Shown here one piece after another: positions 6,368 through 7,839 of a DNA stretch of 7,839 bases. Within the stretch, counting starts at the first letter, position 1, and each line of letters starts with the position of its first letter. Below the pieces are notes generated by a model, which searched no databases, had not been told where the DNA came from, and was given only the letters and a program-made list of their open reading frames with translations. Source of the stretch: an uncultured Lachnospiraceae bacterium. GTDB lineage: Bacteria > Bacillota > Clostridia > Lachnospirales > Lachnospiraceae. A program made the position numbers and the translations under genes. The stretch spans positions 1-7,839 of the forward strand of contig CAMWNY010000105.1 in assembly GCA_947175775.1 (NCBI GenBank), in the 5' to 3' direction.

Positions 6368-6396
6368 ATTGTACGTTTGTGTGGTATTTTTGTCAA
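6368..6396 (-). promoter_or_regulatory. Housekeeping sigma promoter of the sialic acid operon
   Basis: On the minus strand, -35 TTGACA (6396-6391, perfect) and -10 TACAAT (6373-6368, 5 of 6) are separated by exactly 17 nt. Transcription should start near 6361, leaving a leader of about 54 nt before the ATG at 6307. AT-rich tracts directly upstream (6400-6442, three copies of aaaatttt) could serve as UP-element-like DNA. Confidence 0.88.
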
Positions 6397-6406
6397 TACA
6401 TTTTTG

Positions 6407-6442
6407 AAAAAAATTTTCTCTTTTTAAAATTTTGAAAATTTT
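6407..6442. promoter_or_regulatory. A/T-tract block upstream of the operon promoter, possible UP element or bent DNA
   Basis: Three copies of aaaatttt start at 6410, 6426 and 6435, within an almost pure A/T stretch. The block begins about 11 nt upstream of the minus-strand -35. Such DNA can contact the RNA polymerase alpha subunit or be intrinsically curved. The 16- and 9-nt spacings are not cleanly in helical phase, so curvature is uncertain. Confidence 0.4.
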
Positions 6443-6453
6443 CGCCACTTCCA

Positions 6454-6482
6454 TTGCGACTTGTAAGGTTCTATGATATAGT
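6454..6482 (+). promoter_or_regulatory. Candidate promoter for nagB-nagA
   Basis: -35 TTGCGA (6454-6459, 4 of 6) and -10 TATAGT (6477-6482, 5 of 6) are 17 nt apart. The predicted start near 6489 leaves a leader of about 118 nt, which contains the inverted repeat at 6499-6552. It is clearly weaker than the divergent promoter, as expected for a promoter that may need help or be regulated. Confidence 0.6.
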
Positions 6483-6498
6483 TTCTTTATAGAGACTT

Positions 6499-6552
6499 TT
6501 ATCATATTGTTACTATATGTACTTTAAGGATAACAATAGTACAATATGATAA
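6499..6552. repeat. Large inverted repeat in the nagB leader, candidate operator or leader hairpin
   Basis: Left arm 6499-6516 (ttatcatattgttactat) and right arm 6536-6552 (atagtacaatatgataa) are reverse complements apart from one extra T in the left arm, around a 19-nt spacer. A second, shorter pairing ATTGTTA (6506-6512) with TAACAAT (6531-6537) overlaps it. In nagB mRNA this gives a 17-bp, AU-rich stem without a following U-tract, so it is not a terminator. As DNA, two inverted 17-nt sites about 37 bp apart would suit a dimeric or tetrameric regulator. The symmetry is plain. The function is unknown. Confidence 0.65.
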
Positions 6553-6578
6553 GTAATCAGGTTGTATGTGCTGTGCAC

Positions 6579-6592
6579 TGGAACCGTTTTGA
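6579..6592 (+). promoter_or_regulatory. Weak cre-like site (CcpA) before nagB
   Basis: TGGAACCGTTTTGA matches the core cre pattern TGnAAnCGnnnnCA except for G instead of C at the second-last position. It lies 90 nt into the predicted nagB leader, just before the ribosome binding site, where a bound CcpA could act as a roadblock. One mismatch in a short pattern can easily arise by chance. Confidence 0.3.
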
Positions 6593-6595
6593 ATT

Positions 6596-6600
6596 GGAGG
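6596..6600 (+). promoter_or_regulatory. Ribosome binding site fixing the nagB start
   Basis: GGAGG lies 6 nt before the ATG at 6607. It favours this start over an in-frame TTG at 6562, whose 15 extra residues have no family match and no comparable site. Confidence 0.85.
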
Positions 6601-6606
6601 TTTGTT

Positions 6607-7332
6607 ATGAGAATTTACAAAGCAAAAAATTATGAGGACATGAGCCGCAAGGCAGCAAACATTATTTCGGCACAGATTATCATGAAGCCCGACTGCGTGC
6701 TTGGGCTTGCCACAGGATCGACGCCGCTTGGCGCATACCGTCATCTTGTGGAATGGTATAAGAAGGGCGACCTTGATTTTTCGGAGGTTGTTACGGTCAA
6801 TTTGGACGAATACAAAGGACTGACGCGTGACAATCCGCAGAGCTATTATTATTTTATGAATGAAAACCTGTTTTCAAAAGTGAACATCGATAAGGACAGA
6901 ACATTCCTTCCTGACGGGACGGAGCCTGACAGTGACACTGCGTGCCTGAAATACAATAAAATCTTAAAGGGTGTCGGCGCGCCGGACCTCCAGCTCTTAG
7001 GGCTTGGACACAACGGACATATTGGCTTTAACGAGCCGGCAGAGCATTTCTCCACGGAAACGCACTGTATCACGCTCTCCGAGCAAACAATCACGGCGAA
7101 TGCACGTTTCTTTGAAAACGAGAATGAAGTGCCGCGTCAGGCATACACAATGGGTATTAAGACGATTATGTCTGCGCGCATGATTTTGCTTGTCGTGTCG
7201 GGCGAGGCGAAAGCGGACATTGTGAAGACTGCCTTCTATGGACCGATTACACCGCAGGTTCCGGCTTCCATTTTACAGCTGCATCCCAATGTCGTACTCG
7301 TAGCGGACGAGGCGGCGCTGTCGAAATGGTAG
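6607..7332 (+). CDS. nagB: Glucosamine-6-phosphate deaminase
   Basis: A 241-residue cytoplasmic enzyme converting GlcN-6-P to fructose-6-P and ammonia, the last step linking amino sugars to glycolysis. Diagnostic motifs are the phosphate loop GLATGSTPLG at residues 33-42, VNLDEYKGL at 64-72 with catalytic Asp67, and LGHNGHIGFNEP at 133-144 with His138 and Glu143. Asn136 stands where E. coli NagB has Asp, as in other short Gram-positive enzymes. The length matches the B. subtilis form, which lacks the C-terminal extension and GlcNAc-6-P allostery of the 266-residue E. coli enzyme. It is divergent from the sialic acid operon and followed by nagA after 16 nt, so the two form one transcription unit. 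Co-localisation suggests coordinated induction from the shared intergenic region. Confidence 0.97.
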   Translation: MRIYKAKNYEDMSRKAANIISAQIIMKPDCVLGLATGSTPLGAYRHLVEWYKKGDLDFSEVVTVNLDEYKGLTRDNPQSYYYFMNENLFSKVNIDKDRTFLPDGTEPDSDTACLKYNKILKGVGAPDLQLLGLGHNGHIGFNEPAEHFSTETHCITLSEQTITANARFFENENEVPRQAYTMGIKTIMSARMILLVVSGEAKADIVKTAFYGPITPQVPASILQLHPNVVLVADEAALSKW

Positions 7333-7348
7333 GGAAGGGGAACGGTCT

Positions 7349-7839
7349 ATGACACTGAAAAAAATTATCAATGGGGCTGTCTTTGAGGAAAATGGTTCGT
7401 TTGTCCCGCGGACCGTTTATCTGCTTGGCGAACGGATTGCCTCACAGGAGGAATACCTTGCGGCATTGGAGCAATCAGGCTCTGACAGTGAGGAAATCAT
7501 TGATGCTGCGGGGAACTATGTCATTCCCGGTTTGACGGACATTCATTTTCACGGCTGTATGGGAAGCGACTGTTGTGACGGTACAGTGGAGGCGTTTCGT
7601 ACGATGGCGAAGTACGAATTAAGCCAGGGCGTAACTTCGATTACGCCTGCCACCATGACCATGCCGCAGGAGGTGCTTTTTCAGATTTGCGAGGCGGCAA
7701 AGACCTTTTGCGATACGGCGGACGATTCTGCGGTTTGCGCGGATTTGTGCGGACTTTATATGGAAGGACCGTTTATCAACCATGACAAAAAGGGTGCGCA
7801 GAACGGAAACGATATTATCGGCGCTGACACGGATTTGTT
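7349..7839 (+). CDS. nagA: N-acetylglucosamine-6-phosphate deacetylase, N-terminal part (cut by window end)
   Basis: The reading frame begins MTLKKIINGAVF and stays open for 163 codons to the window edge. About 380 residues are usual, so more than half is missing. It belongs to the amidohydrolase superfamily: PGLTDIHFHG at residues 60-69 holds the metal-site HxH motif (His66, His68), GVTSITPATMT (94-104) is typical of NagA, and YMEGPFINHDKKGAQN (137-152) carries the metal ligand Glu139. The enzyme turns GlcNAc-6-P, the NanE product, into GlcN-6-P for NagB plus acetate. An AAGGGG ribosome binding site lies 8 nt before the ATG. The 16-nt gap to nagB indicates co-transcription. The segment contains several cysteines (for example GCMGSDCCDG), which is unremarkable in this family. 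Confidence 0.95.
   Translation, partial: MTLKKIINGAVFEENGSFVPRTVYLLGERIASQEEYLAALEQSGSDSEEIIDAAGNYVIPGLTDIHFHGCMGSDCCDGTVEAFRTMAKYELSQGVTSITPATMTMPQEVLFQICEAAKTFCDTADDSAVCADLCGLYMEGPFINHDKKGAQNGNDIIGADTDL

Noticed and set aside
6308..6505. 66-residue N-terminal extension of the binding protein
   Set aside because: It would translate through the -10 and -35 boxes and bury the lipoprotein signal peptide inside the chain.
6562..6606. TTG start adding 15 residues to NagB
   Set aside because: The GGAGG site 6 nt before the ATG at 6607 and the conserved family N-terminus (MRIYKAKNYEDM) support the shorter form.
6502..6744. 80-residue minus-strand ORF over the nagB start and leader
   Set aside because: It is antisense to the conserved NagB N-terminus, has no recognisable domain and no ribosome binding site that I can see.
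1..7839. CRISPR array, tRNA/rRNA, IS element, prophage or attachment-site signals
   Set aside because: There are no regularly spaced repeats, no transposase or integrase motifs, and no cloverleaf or rRNA-like stretch. Genes are tightly packed and metabolically coherent.

Overview
The window carries most of a sialic acid (N-acetylneuraminate, Neu5Ac) uptake and catabolism locus. It probably comes from a gut Firmicute of the Clostridia, most likely Lachnospiraceae. That placement is inferred from strong AGGAGG-type ribosome binding sites, moderate G+C genes with AT-rich intergenic DNA, a CUT1-type sugar ABC transporter with no dedicated ATPase, and the short Bacillus-type NagB. I cannot name the species from the sequence alone.

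Layout. Seven genes lie on the minus strand and read right to left as one probable operon: a lipoprotein solute-binding protein (4934-6307), two ABC permeases (3955-4851 and 3032-3937), a YhcH/NanQ-type protein (2553-3005), nanA (1603-2526), nanE (889-1587) and a cytoplasmic SGNH/GDSL esterase (239-892). Gaps are 15-26 nt except for the 82-nt gap after the binding protein, which holds a GC-rich stem-loop. nanE and the esterase overlap by 4 nt. A strong rho-independent terminator (157-217) closes the operon. Divergently, on the plus strand, lie nagB (6607-7332) and the first 163 codons of nagA (7349 to the window end). The 299-nt divergent intergenic region (6308-6606) holds a near-consensus promoter for the transporter operon, a weaker promoter for nagB, a large inverted repeat in the nagB leader, a short dyad in the binding-protein leader, and a weak cre-like site before nagB. 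At the far left, 1-54 may be the last 17 codons of a plus-strand gene converging on the operon.

How the genes fit together. The binding protein captures a sialic acid-type ligand and the permease pair imports it, presumably powered by a shared ATPase encoded elsewhere. The YhcH/NanQ protein may set the sugar anomer, and the esterase may remove O-acyl groups. NanA cleaves Neu5Ac to ManNAc and pyruvate. A ManNAc kinase, not in the window, would make ManNAc-6-P. NanE epimerises this to GlcNAc-6-P, NagA deacetylates it to GlcN-6-P, and NagB yields fructose-6-P and ammonia. Every enzyme step except the kinase is present.

Novelty. I see no clearly undescribed system. The most interesting points are the MsAcT-like esterase as the last gene of a sialic acid operon, the untested control elements between the divergent promoters, and the absence from this window of a ManNAc kinase, sialidase, NanOx-type oxidoreductase, ATPase and regulator.
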